Shown here one piece after another: positions 33,709 through 43,344 of a DNA stretch of 64,000 nucleotides. The translations under genes and the position numbers were made by a program. The stretch is taken from the NCBI RefSeq assembly GCF_015841355.1, contig NZ_CP064908.1:1302001-1366000 (forward strand), read 5' to 3'. The notes under the pieces were generated by a model. That model worked only from the letters and a program-made list of their open reading frames with translations, did no database searches and had not been told where the DNA came from. Within the stretch, counting starts at the first letter, position 1. The number at the start of each line of letters is the position of its first letter. This stretch comes from Synechococcus sp. CBW1107 (lineage in GTDB: Bacteria; Cyanobacteriota; Cyanobacteriia; PCC-6307; Cyanobiaceae).

Positions 33709-33749
33709 CACGTGCCTCCCACTGCCGGTCACCGTAGGAACCCACAAAT

Positions 33750-34238
33750 TCAGGCCGGCGCTGCCTCCCGCGCCCAGGGCATCGCCACCAGCCCATCGTG
33801 GCGCTGCCAGCTGTGGGGCTCGCTGAGCACATGCGCCGTCAGACCCACCTGCTCCAGGGCCGCGGCGAGGGTGGCCGGGACCAGCCCCCCTTCGCCGCCT
33901 GCGGGCTCCAGCGGCAGGGCCAGCACCCGGGGCTCGGCCGGATCGGCCATCAGCTTGAGGTTCACCTCCTCCAGCTCCCGCTCGAAGAACAGCCGCCGCA
34001 TCCGGGCGGTGGTGCGGGGGCCGATCGCCACCGCGAACACCTCCAGTCCCTCGCGGCTGCCGTCGGCGCCGCAGTTGAGCGCCAGCCAGATCATCAGCTT
34101 CGCCCAGCTCTCGGTGGTCCACAGGGGCTGGAAGCTGACGCGGTGCTGCCGCACCAGCTCCCCCAGGGCGAAGTCGAACAGTCCGGCCTGGAGCGCCGTG
34201 GCCTGGGGTGTGCTGGCGCCGGAGCCGGCTGAGGTCAC
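33750..34238 (-). CDS. Conserved hypothetical protein
   Basis: From the GTG at 34238 the protein has 162 residues. I do not recognise the family. It is alpha/beta in character, with conserved-looking blocks LFDFALGELVRQHRVSFQPLWTTESWAKLMIWLALNCG and FFERELEEVNLKLMADPAEPRVLALPL. No signal or membrane segment is visible. It lies 41 bases upstream of the oxygenase gene on the same strand and may be co-expressed with it. Confidence 0.65.
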   Translation of the reverse strand: MTSAGSGASTPQATALQAGLFDFALGELVRQHRVSFQPLWTTESWAKLMIWLALNCGADGSREGLEVFAVAIGPRTTARMRRLFFERELEEVNLKLMADPAEPRVLALPLEPAGGEGGLVPATLAAALEQVGLTAHVLSEPHSWQRHDGLVAMPWAREAAPA

Positions 34239-34382
34239 GGATGGAGCATGGCGGCTGCGATCCAGGCTGCCGCAACCGGGACCCTGATCAGGAGTTCCGC
34301 ACAGGAACGGCGGCTGGCGGGCCTGAACCGTTGCAGGTGCGCCCTTGGGGGCAAACTGCAAGGGCTTGCACAGGACACGCCC

Positions 34383-34643
34383 ATGGCCCTGGATCTCAAC
34401 GACCCGGAGCTCGAGTTCTCCGATCTGGTCTACGCCTACCAGAGCTGGGTGATGGCGGTGATCAACGACGAGAAGCTCGGCGGTGAGGAGAGGCTGCTCA
34501 CCGACGACATCGCCGAGGACGCACTCAATTCCATGCGCTTCCTGCCGGGCGAGGTGACCTCGGCGATCGAAACCTCCCTGGCTCGCGTCTACGACGTGGA
34601 CCCCGACGAGCTGGCCGAGCTGCTCTTCCCCGGCGAGGACTGA
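34383..34643 (+). CDS. Small acidic conserved hypothetical protein
   Basis: From the ATG at 34383 the protein has 86 residues, strongly acidic, all predicted helix. Blocks such as LEFSDLVYAYQSWVMAVINDEKL and ALNSMRFLPGEVTSAIETSLARVYDVDPDELAELLFPGED look like a small protein conserved in cyanobacteria; the function is unknown. It stands before a methyltransferase gene on the same strand. Confidence 0.7.
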   Translation: MALDLNDPELEFSDLVYAYQSWVMAVINDEKLGGEERLLTDDIAEDALNSMRFLPGEVTSAIETSLARVYDVDPDELAELLFPGED

Positions 34644-34674
34644 GCCACACGTCCTGAGGTCGTAGCGCATACCG

Positions 34675-35478
34675 GTGGCCACCGACACCTACCTGCTCGG
34701 CACCGATCCCATCGAACTCGAGCGGCTGCGGCTTCAACACGAGCTCTGGCTGCCCGAGGCGCGGCAGGCCTGGCAACGGGCCGCGCTGAAACCAGGGGAG
34801 CGGGTGCTGGATCTGGGGGCTGGCCCGGGGTTCGTGGCCATGGAGCTGGCCCGGGAGGTGGGACCCGCGGGCCGTGTGCTGGGTCTGGAGCTGAGCGCGG
34901 CCTACGCCGAGGCGGCCCGCGCCGCCGCCGCGGGGCTGAGCCAGTTGGAGGTGCGGCAGCACGACCTCTGCCGGGATCCCTTTCCCCGGGAACCCTTCGA
35001 CCTGGTCTGGTGCCGCTGGGTGGCGATGTTCCTTGGCGACCTCGACCCTCTGCTCGACGGGCTCGGCACGAACCTGGAACCGGGTGCCAGGGTGATCTTC
35101 CACGAGTACATCCACTGGAGCAGCTTCGGGTTGCATCCAGGCGCCCCGGCGGTGGCGAGCTTCGGCCGTGCCGCCAAGGCCAGCTTCCGCGCCGCCGGGG
35201 GTGATCCGGATGTGAACCGCCGCCTGCCTTCTCTGCTCAGCGAGCGGGGCTTCCATGTCGATGAGCTGCGGCCGCTCAGCGTGGTGGGACGGCTTGGCGA
35301 CGGGGTGGCTCGCTGGTTGGAGCGATTCGTGACCGTCTACGGCCCCGAGCTGATCCGGCAGGGCCTGTGGACGGAGGCGGAAGCCGAGGGTGCCCAGACC
35401 GAGATGGTCCAGGCACGGCAGGATCCAGGTGCCTTCTGGGTGGGGCCCACGGTGATGGAAACCCGCGCGACACGATGA
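34675..35478 (+). CDS. Class I SAM-dependent methyltransferase
   Basis: From the GTG at 34675 the protein has 267 residues. Motif I is VLDLGAGPGFVAMELA (about residues 43-58), followed by the acidic strand end VLGLELSAAY and the post-motif region PFDLVWCRWVAMFLGDL. The C-terminal helical extension with HEYIHWSSFGLHPG suggests a lipid or small-molecule acceptor, but no substrate can be named. It is the first of a four-gene run (methyltransferase, SDR, solute-binding lipoprotein, MscS) with close spacing. Confidence 0.85.
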   Translation: MATDTYLLGTDPIELERLRLQHELWLPEARQAWQRAALKPGERVLDLGAGPGFVAMELAREVGPAGRVLGLELSAAYAEAARAAAAGLSQLEVRQHDLCRDPFPREPFDLVWCRWVAMFLGDLDPLLDGLGTNLEPGARVIFHEYIHWSSFGLHPGAPAVASFGRAAKASFRAAGGDPDVNRRLPSLLSERGFHVDELRPLSVVGRLGDGVARWLERFVTVYGPELIRQGLWTEAEAEGAQTEMVQARQDPGAFWVGPTVMETRATR

Positions 35479-35503
35479 CATTCCAGAGCCGCTGATCACA
35501 CCG

Positions 35504-36430
35504 ATGACCTGGACCATTGCCGACAGTCCTGATCAGAGCGGCCGCATCGCTCTCATCACCGGAGCCAACAGCGGGCTGGGACTGGAGTCGGCACGGGCCC
35601 TGGCCAGCCGTGGGGCCACGGTCGTGCTGGCCTGCCGTTCCCGCCGCCGCGGGGAGGAGGCCCGCGACGAGCTGCTGCCCGCAGCGGCGGCTGGAATGGA
35701 GGTGCTGGAACTGGATCTGGCCGATCTGGCCAGTGTGCGCGCCGGGGCGCAGTGGATGCGGGAGCACTACGGCCGCCTGGATCTGCTGATCAACAACGCC
35801 GGGGTGATGGCTCCGCCCCGGTGCCTCACCCGGGACGGCTTCGAACTGCAGTTCGGCACCAACCACCTGGGGCACTTCGCCCTGACCTCCGCCCTGCTGC
35901 CCCTGATGGAAGGACGACCCGACGCCCGGGTGGTGACCGTGACCTCAGGCGCCCAGTACTTCGGGCGGATCGCCTTCGACGACCTGCAGTCGGAGCGGCG
36001 CTACGACCGCTGGGCGGCCTACAGCCAGAGCAAACTGGCCAATGTGATGTTCGCCCTCGAACTGCAGCAGAGGCTGGAGGCGGCGGGCAGCACGGTGGCC
36101 TCCCTGGCAGCCCATCCGGGGCTGGCCCGCACCAACCTCCAGCCGGCGTCGGTGGCGGCCAACAGCTCCCGCCTCGAAGAGCTGGCCTACCGGCTGATGG
36201 ACCCCCTCTTCCAGAGCGCCGCCATGGGGGCCCTTCCCCAGCTCCATGCCGCCACCGCCCCAACGGCGAAGGGCGGCGAACACTATGGGCCCGATCAATG
36301 GGGGGGGATGCGCGGATGGCCGACCCAGGTGCGGATCGCGCCGGCGGCGCGTGATGTGGCCCAGCGCCGTCGGCTGTGGGAGGTGAGTGAGCGGCTGGTG
36401 GGCCAGGCGGCGCGAGCAGAGGCCGCATGA
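35504..36430 (+). CDS. Short-chain dehydrogenase/reductase
   Basis: The protein has 308 residues. The Rossmann motif ITGANSGLGLESA (GxxxGxG), the NNAGVM signature and the YSQSK catalytic Tyr-Lys pair are all present, with AAHPGLARTNL after the active site. The pattern is that of the extended retinol-dehydrogenase/protochlorophyllide-oxidoreductase-like SDR group, which reduces or oxidises a hydroxyl/ketone with NADPH. The substrate is not known. The stop overlaps the next start codon (ATGA), so the next gene is probably translationally coupled. Confidence 0.9.
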   Translation: MTWTIADSPDQSGRIALITGANSGLGLESARALASRGATVVLACRSRRRGEEARDELLPAAAAGMEVLELDLADLASVRAGAQWMREHYGRLDLLINNAGVMAPPRCLTRDGFELQFGTNHLGHFALTSALLPLMEGRPDARVVTVTSGAQYFGRIAFDDLQSERRYDRWAAYSQSKLANVMFALELQQRLEAAGSTVASLAAHPGLARTNLQPASVAANSSRLEELAYRLMDPLFQSAAMGALPQLHAATAPTAKGGEHYGPDQWGGMRGWPTQVRIAPAARDVAQRRRLWEVSERLVGQAARAEAA

Positions 36431-37716
36431 CCGACCGGTGGCCCAGCGGGCGACGCCACTGGCTGGGCGGTGGGATGGCACGGTCCCTGTCGGCCCTGGC
36501 CACCCTGCTGCTCTGCGGAGGCTGCCAGGGCTGGGGCGTACCCGACAGCCTCTTTCTGTACGTCGAGACCGATTCCACCAGAACTCCCCAGGTGGAACTG
36601 GGGGACAGCGAACAGCGGGCCCGCAAGCTGATCGATGAATTCCGTCAGGTGAACCCCGGCGTCAGCATCCACGTCCGTCACCTCCCCAGCGATGCCTTCC
36701 TGAGCTCCACCTCCTTCCGCGCCTCCAGGGGGCTGGGCCCCGACCTGATGGTCACCCGGGTGGTGACCGCCTTGCGCCTGCACCAACAGGGATTGAGTGA
36801 AGCAGTGACACTCGATCCCAAACGGCTTGAAGAGATCGAGCCCCGCTTTCTCGATGATTTTCGCGTCGGCAGCAAGCTGCTGGCCGTGCCGCTGCTGGCC
36901 CAGCCGGAGGTGGCTTGCTACAACCGCCGGAAGGTCCCCGCACCACCGCGCGATCTGACTGATCTGATCGCCCTGAGTGCCAAGGGACTGAGGGTCGGTC
37001 TGCCCCTGCGGCTGACCGACCTCTACTGGACCAGCAGCGGCATGGAGGCCAGCGGGGCTCTTGAGCGGCTGCTGAGGACACCCATCCCGACCGGCGGCAC
37101 GCTGGTGATCAGCAGGACCGATCGCCAGGACCTGCTGCGCTGGCTGAGCTGGCTCAACAACGCCAACCTCCACCAGAACGTGGAGTTCTCGGAAGATGCG
37201 GTGGATCTGGTGCATCAGATGGAGCAGGGCAAGCTCGACTGGATCAGCTGCAACAGCCTCTGGCTGGAACGGCTCGGCAAGTCCATGGGCCCGTCTCTCG
37301 GGGTGTCGCAGCTGCCGGGCCGCCCCGGACAGCCGGCTCAGGGGCTCACCCGGCTGAAGGTCTGGAGTTTCGGGAGGCACTCCACACCACGGCAGCGGGA
37401 GCTGGCCAAGGAGTTCGTGCTCTTCACCCTCAATCGGCTCAACCAGAAGCGATTGATGCTGATGGCGCCGGGCAACCTGCCGGTGAACCGTGATGTGCTG
37501 ATCCCCAGCAAGAGCTCAGCGGTGTTCGCGGCCCTGGCGGACAGCCTCGACCGGGCCCAGCTGTTGAGCTTCGCTGACCCTGATCGGACCGAAACCCGCC
37601 TGGCCTGGATCGATGCCATCCTCGAGCGCGCCATCGTGAACGCTGAGGCACCCTCCGACGTGATGGAGACCCTTCAGGCGGGTCCAGCCACTGCGCCTCC
37701 CTCCAGCAAGCCCTGA
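36427..37716 (+). CDS. Extracellular solute-binding lipoprotein, sugar-binding type
   Basis: The protein has 429 residues. An N-terminal signal with the lipobox LLLCGGC (Cys near residue 36) indicates a lipoprotein. The mature fold looks like a periplasmic binding protein of the sugar or glycerol-phosphate group, with RARKLIDEFRQVNPGVSIHVRHLPSDAFL and GPDLMVTRVVTALRLHQQGL typical of those receptors. No permease or ATPase is adjacent, so it may be an orphan receptor or a repurposed structural protein. The start overlaps the SDR stop. Confidence 0.78.
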   Translation: MTDRWPSGRRHWLGGGMARSLSALATLLLCGGCQGWGVPDSLFLYVETDSTRTPQVELGDSEQRARKLIDEFRQVNPGVSIHVRHLPSDAFLSSTSFRASRGLGPDLMVTRVVTALRLHQQGLSEAVTLDPKRLEEIEPRFLDDFRVGSKLLAVPLLAQPEVACYNRRKVPAPPRDLTDLIALSAKGLRVGLPLRLTDLYWTSSGMEASGALERLLRTPIPTGGTLVISRTDRQDLLRWLSWLNNANLHQNVEFSEDAVDLVHQMEQGKLDWISCNSLWLERLGKSMGPSLGVSQLPGRPGQPAQGLTRLKVWSFGRHSTPRQRELAKEFVLFTLNRLNQKRLMLMAPGNLPVNRDVLIPSKSSAVFAALADSLDRAQLLSFADPDRTETRLAWIDAILERAIVNAEAPSDVMETLQAGPATAPPSSKP

Positions 37717-37740
37717 GCTCTGCCGTCCGCACGATCGCCG

Positions 37741-39006
37741 ATGCGCCTCTTCCTCTACGAGATCTCCGGTTGGCTGGGCTACCTGGCCCGCCCCCAGGTG
37801 ATGCTCCAGGTGATCAGCGGGGCTGTGCTGTATGTCATCTACGCCATCTGGATCAGGCCCCACCTGCTGGGTCGCGGCCACCGGCTGGAGTTCCTCGGCA
37901 GCCTGGGCCTGCTGCTGGGCCTGCGCCTCAACGCCCTGGTGCTGGGCTGGCTGGGACTTCCCAACGGCCTGGCCCATTACGTGGCCCAGCTGTTCAGCCT
38001 CTGGATCGTGCTGGCCCTGGTGAAGCTGGTGGCGCGGCGCTGGTTCACCGCCGCGAGCATCGAGCGCCTCTACCGCCAGCTGGTGCGTCCCCTGTTCGCA
38101 CTGCTGGTGGTGGGATCCCTGATCAACCAGCTGGATTCCCTGATCGATGTGGGCCAGATCCCCCTGATCACCCTGTTCGGCGAACCACTCACCGCCAGTG
38201 GCATCGTCCTGATCCTGACCATCCCCTATTTCCTGGTGGTGATGTCGGAATATGCGGTGGTGGGACTGGGGGATGTACTCCAGCGGCTGCTGGGCTTCTC
38301 CAGCAGCACCCGTGTGGCGGTGGAGCTGGTGAGCCGCTATCTGGTGATCGCCGTGGGGTCGCTCTGGGTGCTCAGGCGCATCGGGCTGAACAGCACCGCG
38401 ATCGCCGCCGTGGCCGGTGGGTTGTCGGTCGGTCTTGGCTTTGGCATCAAGGAGGTGTTCTCGAACTTCGTGAGCGGCCTCTGGCTGCTGTTCGAGGGTT
38501 CCGTGCGCCCTGGCGAGATCCTCTTCATCGATGGGGATCCCTGCGAGGTGCGCAGCCTTGGGCTGCGGGCGGCGGTGCTCTGGCGCGACCGCGACAACGC
38601 CGAGCTGGTGATTCCCAACCAGGACTTCTTCACCAAAACCACCACCACCTACACCGGCAGCGACCGTCTGCGCCGCAGTCAGGTGGAGGTGTCGGCCGCC
38701 TACCGCCATGACCCCGACACGGTGATCCAACGGCTGGAGGCGGTGGCCCGCTCCTCTCCACGGGTACTGCCGCAACCCCCGCCCAAGGCCCTGCTGCTGA
38801 GCTACGGCGACTCCGGCATCAACTACGCCGTGAGGTTCTGGATCGAGAATCCGATGAACAATGCCAGCATCAAGAGCGAGGTGAGCAGCGCCGTCTGGCA
38901 CCGCTTCAGTGAAGAAGGAATCGAGATTCCCTTCCCGCAGCGGGTTGTGACGACGCTTCCGCAGAACCCTGATCCACAGGAACTTCTCTCAGGAACCCAG
39001 TCCTGA
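37741..39006 (+). CDS. MscS-type mechanosensitive ion channel
   Basis: The protein has 421 residues, with several N-terminal membrane helices, then the pore helix (TAIAAVAGGLSVGLGFGIKEVFSNFVSGL) and the MscS beta domain (IDGDPCEVRSLGLRAAVLWRDRDNAELVIPNQDFF). The AxxGxxSVGLGFG pattern is the pore-lining TM3 signature. It releases solutes on hypo-osmotic shock. The extra N-terminal helices compared with E. coli MscS suggest an MscK/YnaI-like subfamily. Confidence 0.9.
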   Translation: MRLFLYEISGWLGYLARPQVMLQVISGAVLYVIYAIWIRPHLLGRGHRLEFLGSLGLLLGLRLNALVLGWLGLPNGLAHYVAQLFSLWIVLALVKLVARRWFTAASIERLYRQLVRPLFALLVVGSLINQLDSLIDVGQIPLITLFGEPLTASGIVLILTIPYFLVVMSEYAVVGLGDVLQRLLGFSSSTRVAVELVSRYLVIAVGSLWVLRRIGLNSTAIAAVAGGLSVGLGFGIKEVFSNFVSGLWLLFEGSVRPGEILFIDGDPCEVRSLGLRAAVLWRDRDNAELVIPNQDFFTKTTTTYTGSDRLRRSQVEVSAAYRHDPDTVIQRLEAVARSSPRVLPQPPPKALLLSYGDSGINYAVRFWIENPMNNASIKSEVSSAVWHRFSEEGIEIPFPQRVVTTLPQNPDPQELLSGTQS

Positions 39007-39028
39007 TCCAGGACTGTGACCTGGGACA

Positions 39029-39250
39029 TCAGGAGAGATGTGGGGACCCACGCCTGGGTGCCCGCCGTGACCCATGGCTCTCTATCAGCACCTTGAGGCG
39101 ATCGCGAACGGGGCAGACGATCAGCTCATCCTGTGGCGCGAACCGTTCACCAAGGGCTCGCAACCGCCGAGCGCTCTCCACCACCCCTAGATCTGAAAGC
39201 CGAGGCTGGAGCCGAAGCCGAAGCGGTGCATCAGCGGCTTCCGGTCGCAT
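39029..39250 (-). CDS. Possible small hypothetical protein
   Basis: From the ATG at 39250 a frame of 73 residues is rich in arginine and leucine with a plausible conserved core (RRLRALGERFAPQDELIVCPVRDRLKVLIES). An earlier in-frame start would add about 40 residues of low-complexity sequence. I do not recognise it. It lies in a low-GC gap between mscS and the cyanate operon, so it is only a candidate. Confidence 0.4.
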   Translation of the reverse strand: MRPEAADAPLRLRLQPRLSDLGVVESARRLRALGERFAPQDELIVCPVRDRLKVLIESHGSRRAPRRGSPHLS

Positions 39251-39487
39251 GATCCAGGCAATCAACCGCGGCAACGACGGCCATGGCCAGACCGGCCAGG
39301 AACTCTGGCCAGCAGAGAGTAACAACGGCGACTTATTTTTTTGCAGCAGGCAGGGAATATGGAACTGATGCAATGCTACAAAGCAGATTAAAGAAATAGT
39401 TCGTTAAGCATCCCAAACTGAGGCAAATTTTTCAGTTAGCCTGATTGAAGCCACGCAGCCCAAGTCCACTAAGCCAAAACTTTAGCC

Positions 39488-41101
39488 ATGCCATCCATCC
39501 CTGCAACGCTATCTGGCCAGGCATCCATCGCGAGGCTTCTCGGCCAACACACCCCCGCTGCCTGTAACTGCACAGACTGCGCACGGGGACTTGCTTCCCA
39601 TGAGTCATTTCTGACTGATTTTCCCGAAGATCCTGAGATCTTGATGGACGACTTCCATCGCATGGGGCTGATCAGGCGCGAGGCCTATCCCATCGCTGAG
39701 ATGATCAGTCAGGCCGAGCTTCGCGAAGTGCTCTTCTATCGGCATGCGTCACAGGGCAACCCAGAAAAGGAACAGCTCCTGCGTGCCTTGGCAAGGGAAG
39801 CCGGTGGCCTCGATCAAGCCTTCGCTGCTGCTTTCGGACCTCAGGCAGGAAGGTTTTTCTCCCGTGTGAGTACCAGCAGTCCGTTTGGACGACGCACTTT
39901 CATGAAGGGCCTGGCGGCAGGGGCAGCACTGGTCACCTTGGCCAACTGCGGTGTACGGGATGACAAGGAGACAGCAGGAGGAGCACCGATCGATGCCTCC
40001 AGCATCGAGAAGAAAGATCTGAAAGTGGGGTTCATCCCCATCACCTGTGCCACGCCGATCATCATGTCGGAACCCTTGGGCTTCTACACCAAGCAAGGCC
40101 TGAATGTGAAAGTGGTGAAGATGCCAAGCTGGGGAGCTGTGCGCGATTCAGCCATTGCCGGTGAGCTCGACGCCTATCACATGCTCGCTCCCATGCCGAT
40201 CGCGATGACACTGGGGCTTGGATCCTCACCATTCAGTGTCAAGCTGGCAAGCATCGAGAACATCAACGGCCAAGCCATCACCGTCGCCAAACGCCACGCC
40301 GGGAAGGTCAAGGAAGCCAAGGACTTCAAAGGATTCGTGATCGGCGTTCCTTTCCCCTTCTCGATGCACAACCTTCTGTTGCGTTATTACCTTGCCAATG
40401 GTGGCATCAACCCCGATACCGACGTTCAGATACGCCCTGTTCCGCCACCGGACAGCATCGCTCAACTGATTGCCGGTGATCTCGACGCCATGCTGATGCC
40501 CGATCCATTCAACCAGCGAGCCGTCTACGAAGATGCGGGCTTCATCCATCTGCTCACCAAGGATCTCTGGGATGGCCATCCCTGCTGCGCCTTTGCGGCA
40601 GGAGAAACCTGGATCAAGGATCATCCACAGACATTCCGAGCTCTCAACAAATCCATCATCGAAGCCGCAAACTACGCCAGCAAGGCCGACAATCGCAAGG
40701 AAATCGCCTCAGCGATTTCAGGCCGGGCCTTCCTGAACCAGCCACCCGAAGTGGTTGAGGCCGTGCTGACCGGTAAATTCGAAAATGGGTTGGGGCAAAC
40801 CTTGGATGTGCCCGATCGCATCGATTTCAAACCCTATCCCTGGCAGAGTTTTTCAAATTGGATTCAGAGCCAGTTGGTGCGGTGGGATCTCGGCAAGGCA
40901 GCCGCCATGATTAAGGCCGGTGATTTTGATCGCAACAGTGCTTCAATCTTTCTCACAACTGATGCACAGGAACTCGAGAAAAGCATGGGGCTGAATCCAC
41001 CCACTGAAACCACCCGCACCGAGAAACTTGCCTTTGACACCTTCGACCCCCAAAGGCCAATGGAATACATCGAGGAACAGAGGAAGCGCGATGGCTTCTA
41101 A
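39488..41101 (+). CDS. cynA: Cyanate ABC transporter, substrate-binding protein with N-terminal extension
   Basis: The frame encodes 537 residues. From residue 132 on it is a normal NrtA/CmpA-type receptor: a twin-arginine signal (FGRRTFMKG, Arg135-Arg136) plus lipobox (LANC, Cys154) and the fold with LKVGFIPITCATPIIMSEP. The first 131 residues are an extra, apparently soluble segment with three cysteines in C-x-C-x2-C (Cys26, 28, 31) and several acidic helices. An alternative GTG at 39866, preceded by AGGAAGG, would give the standard signal-peptide form. The assignment to cyanate rests on the downstream cynB-cynD-cynS order; nitrate and bicarbonate receptors share this fold. Confidence 0.82.
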   Translation: MPSIPATLSGQASIARLLGQHTPAACNCTDCARGLASHESFLTDFPEDPEILMDDFHRMGLIRREAYPIAEMISQAELREVLFYRHASQGNPEKEQLLRALAREAGGLDQAFAAAFGPQAGRFFSRVSTSSPFGRRTFMKGLAAGAALVTLANCGVRDDKETAGGAPIDASSIEKKDLKVGFIPITCATPIIMSEPLGFYTKQGLNVKVVKMPSWGAVRDSAIAGELDAYHMLAPMPIAMTLGLGSSPFSVKLASIENINGQAITVAKRHAGKVKEAKDFKGFVIGVPFPFSMHNLLLRYYLANGGINPDTDVQIRPVPPPDSIAQLIAGDLDAMLMPDPFNQRAVYEDAGFIHLLTKDLWDGHPCCAFAAGETWIKDHPQTFRALNKSIIEAANYASKADNRKEIASAISGRAFLNQPPEVVEAVLTGKFENGLGQTLDVPDRIDFKPYPWQSFSNWIQSQLVRWDLGKAAAMIKAGDFDRNSASIFLTTDAQELEKSMGLNPPTETTRTEKLAFDTFDPQRPMEYIEEQRKRDGF

Positions 41102-41133
41102 TTCAACGACACATTTCCTATCCTCCTGCCTCC

Positions 41134-41919
41134 ATGACGAAGTCGTCCCTGAGCAAACCGATGGGCCTCCTGGTTTCCATCGTCAGTGTCCTGATCGCCT
41201 TGGTCATCTGGCAGATCCTGGCCAAGCAAGGTCTGCTGGGCAAGAACTTCCCAGGCTCCCTCGAAACCCTCAAGGAACTGCAGTGGTGGCTCTCAGATCC
41301 TTTCTTCAACAATGGTCCCAATGACCTGGGGATCGGCACCAATCTGCTGATCAGTTTGCGCCGGGTGATGATCGGGTACACCTTGTCCATTCTGGTTGCC
41401 GTTCCACTCGGGTTGTTGATCGGGGTCTCCCGTCTGGCCAGCAGTTCCGCCAACCCCTTCATCCAGCTGCTCAAACCGGTTTCCCCGTTGGCCTGGCTAC
41501 CGATCGGCCTTTTCGTCTTCAGAGATTCGGAACTGACGGGCATTTTCGTGATCTTCATCTCCAGCGTCTGGCCCACGCTGATCAGCACCGCTTTTGGCGT
41601 GCAAACCATCAACCCCGACTACCTTCGGGTTTCCCGTTCCCTCGGTGCCAGCCAGCTGCGCACGATCACCAAGGTCGTGCTACCGGCTGTGATGCCCAAC
41701 ATCCTGGCGGGCATGCGCATCTCGATGGGCATAGCCTGGCTGGTGATCGTGGCAGCAGAAATGCTGTTGGGCTCCGGCATTGGCTATTTCATCTGGAACG
41801 AGTGGAACAACCTGTCACTTCCCAACATCTTCGTCGCGATCATCGTGATTGGCCTCACCGGCATCCTGCTGGATCAACTGATCGGGGCTCTTCAAAAACG
41901 CTTTGATTATCAGGTCTGA
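41134..41919 (+). CDS. cynB: Cyanate ABC transporter permease
   Basis: The protein has 261 residues with six membrane segments and the cytoplasmic ABC-coupling loop (FGVQTINPDYLRVSRSLGASQLRTITKVVLPAVMPNI). It is a BPD-transp type-1 permease of the NrtB/CmpB group. It lies between the receptor and ATPase genes, 32 bases after cynA. Function as the cyanate permease is inferred from the operon, which ends in cyanase. Confidence 0.88.
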   Translation: MTKSSLSKPMGLLVSIVSVLIALVIWQILAKQGLLGKNFPGSLETLKELQWWLSDPFFNNGPNDLGIGTNLLISLRRVMIGYTLSILVAVPLGLLIGVSRLASSSANPFIQLLKPVSPLAWLPIGLFVFRDSELTGIFVIFISSVWPTLISTAFGVQTINPDYLRVSRSLGASQLRTITKVVLPAVMPNILAGMRISMGIAWLVIVAAEMLLGSGIGYFIWNEWNNLSLPNIFVAIIVIGLTGILLDQLIGALQKRFDYQV

Positions 41920-41956
41920 ATCCCAGCGGCCTGTCGAACCAGCCTTGTTCAACTTC

Positions 41957-42805
41957 ATGTCAGCCACCAACGACTATCGCGAACCCCAACTCAGCATCGA
42001 GAACGTCAGCAAGATCTTCACATCCGAACCCGGACTGCTGAGATCGCTGAGCGGCCGCCGCGCCAGCGGTGGTTACATCGCCCTTGACGGCGTCAATCTC
42101 CGGATTGAAGAAAACACCTTCGTTTCCATCATCGGTCCATCGGGCTGCGGCAAATCGACCTTGCTCAACCTGATGGCCGGTCTGGATGAACCCAGCTCAG
42201 GACAGATCCTCCTTGACGGAGTTCGCATCCGGGGTCCAGGCCCCGATCGTGGGGTTGTCTTTCAGAACTATGTCTTGATGCCCTGGCTCACGGCCCTCGA
42301 AAACGTCATCTTTGCGATCGAAACCGCTCATCCCAGCACCAGCAAGGGCCAGGCCAAGGAGCAGGCACGCGAGTATCTGTCCATGGTGGATCTGGACAAG
42401 GCCATGGGCCGCTATCCCAGGGAGATGAGTGGCGGCATGAAGCAACGGGTGGCCATTGCCAGAGCCTTATCAATCAAGCCCAAGATCCTGCTGATGGATG
42501 AACCCTTCGGCGCCCTTGACGCCCTGACCCGCGGCTATCTCCAGGAGGAAGTTCTCCAGCTGTGGGAAAAGCACCGGGTCACGGTGGTCCTTGTAACCCA
42601 CAGCATCGACGAAGCCCTGCTCCTCTCCGACCAGATCGTGTTGATGTCGAGCGGTCCGCGTGCCCAGATCAGCGATCTGATCGACCTACCGAGGATTCGC
42701 CCGAGGAAACGGAACATGATCGAAACCCACCCAGACTTCCTTGCCGTCAAACAGCGGCTGGAAGACCACTTGCTCAAGGAAACCAGGGCCATCGAAGAGA
42801 AGTAG
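41957..42805 (+). CDS. cynD: Cyanate ABC transporter ATP-binding protein
   Basis: From the ATG at 41957 the protein has 282 residues. Walker A is GPSGCGKST (residues 60-68), the signature is [15 protein letters not shown], Walker B is [12 protein letters not shown], and the switch histidine is in VTHSIDE. It belongs to the NrtD/CmpD group. An earlier ATG at 41903 would overlap cynB by 17 bases. It supplies the energy for uptake of the anion through CynB. Confidence 0.88.
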   Translation: MSATNDYREPQLSIENVSKIFTSEPGLLRSLSGRRASGGYIALDGVNLRIEENTFVSIIGPSGCGKSTLLNLMAGLDEPSSGQILLDGVRIRGPGPDRGVVFQNYVLMPWLTALENVIFAIETAHPSTSKGQAKEQAREYLSMVDLDKAMGRYPREMSGGMKQRVAIARALSIKPKILLMDEPFGALDALTRGYLQEEVLQLWEKHRVTVVLVTHSIDEALLLSDQIVLMSSGPRAQISDLIDLPRIRPRKRNMIETHPDFLAVKQRLEDHLLKETRAIEEK

Positions 42806-42882
42806 CCTTCCAGCTGTCCTCCGGCCCAGCCAGCTGTTTCCGTCTCGTTTCGTTCAACCCTCCCCAACTCTTACTTTCAGCC

Positions 42883-43329
42883 ATGAGCCCACTGACCCCT
42901 CTCAGCCACACCCTGTTGAGCGCCAAGCGCCGGAAAGGCATCAGCTTCGCCGAGCTGGAATCGCTCCTTAATCGCGATGAAGTATGGATTGCCAGCCTGC
43001 TCTACGGCCAGGCCACGGCCTCGCCGGAGGAAGCCCAGACGCTTCTGGCAGCCCTGGATCTCGATCGAAGCCTGGCCAGCGAACTCTGCACCCCTCCTGT
43101 GAAGGGCTGCCTCGACCCTGAGCTGCCCACCGATCCTCTCATCTATCGCTTCTATGAAATCATGCAGGTGTATGGCTTGCCGTTGAAAGATGTCATCCAG
43201 GAGAAATTCGGCGATGGCATCATGAGTGCCATCGATTTCACCCTGGAGGTTGATAAAGTGGAAAATCCAGCCGGCGACCGCGTCAAAGTCACCATGTGCG
43301 GCAAGTTTCTGCCTTATAAGAAGTGGTGA
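42883..43329 (+). CDS. cynS: Cyanate hydratase (cyanase)
   Basis: The protein has 148 residues. The C-terminal catalytic domain has the unmistakable cyanase core [18 protein letters not shown], then [13 protein letters not shown], which holds the active-site Arg, Glu and Ser. The N-terminal part is the helical DNA-binding-like domain of the family. Cyanase converts cyanate plus bicarbonate to ammonia and CO2. It ends the cynABDS unit and so makes cyanate-nitrogen usable. The 78-base gap from cynD contains no terminator that I can see. Confidence 0.97.
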   Translation: MSPLTPLSHTLLSAKRRKGISFAELESLLNRDEVWIASLLYGQATASPEEAQTLLAALDLDRSLASELCTPPVKGCLDPELPTDPLIYRFYEIMQVYGLPLKDVIQEKFGDGIMSAIDFTLEVDKVENPAGDRVKVTMCGKFLPYKKW

Positions 43330-43344
43330 CCTGAAACCCTCCGA

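Noticed and set aside
39366-39379. NtcA-like site upstream of cynA
   Set aside because: TGA-N8-TAC shares only one half with GTA-N8-TAC, and no good -10 box follows at the usual spacing.
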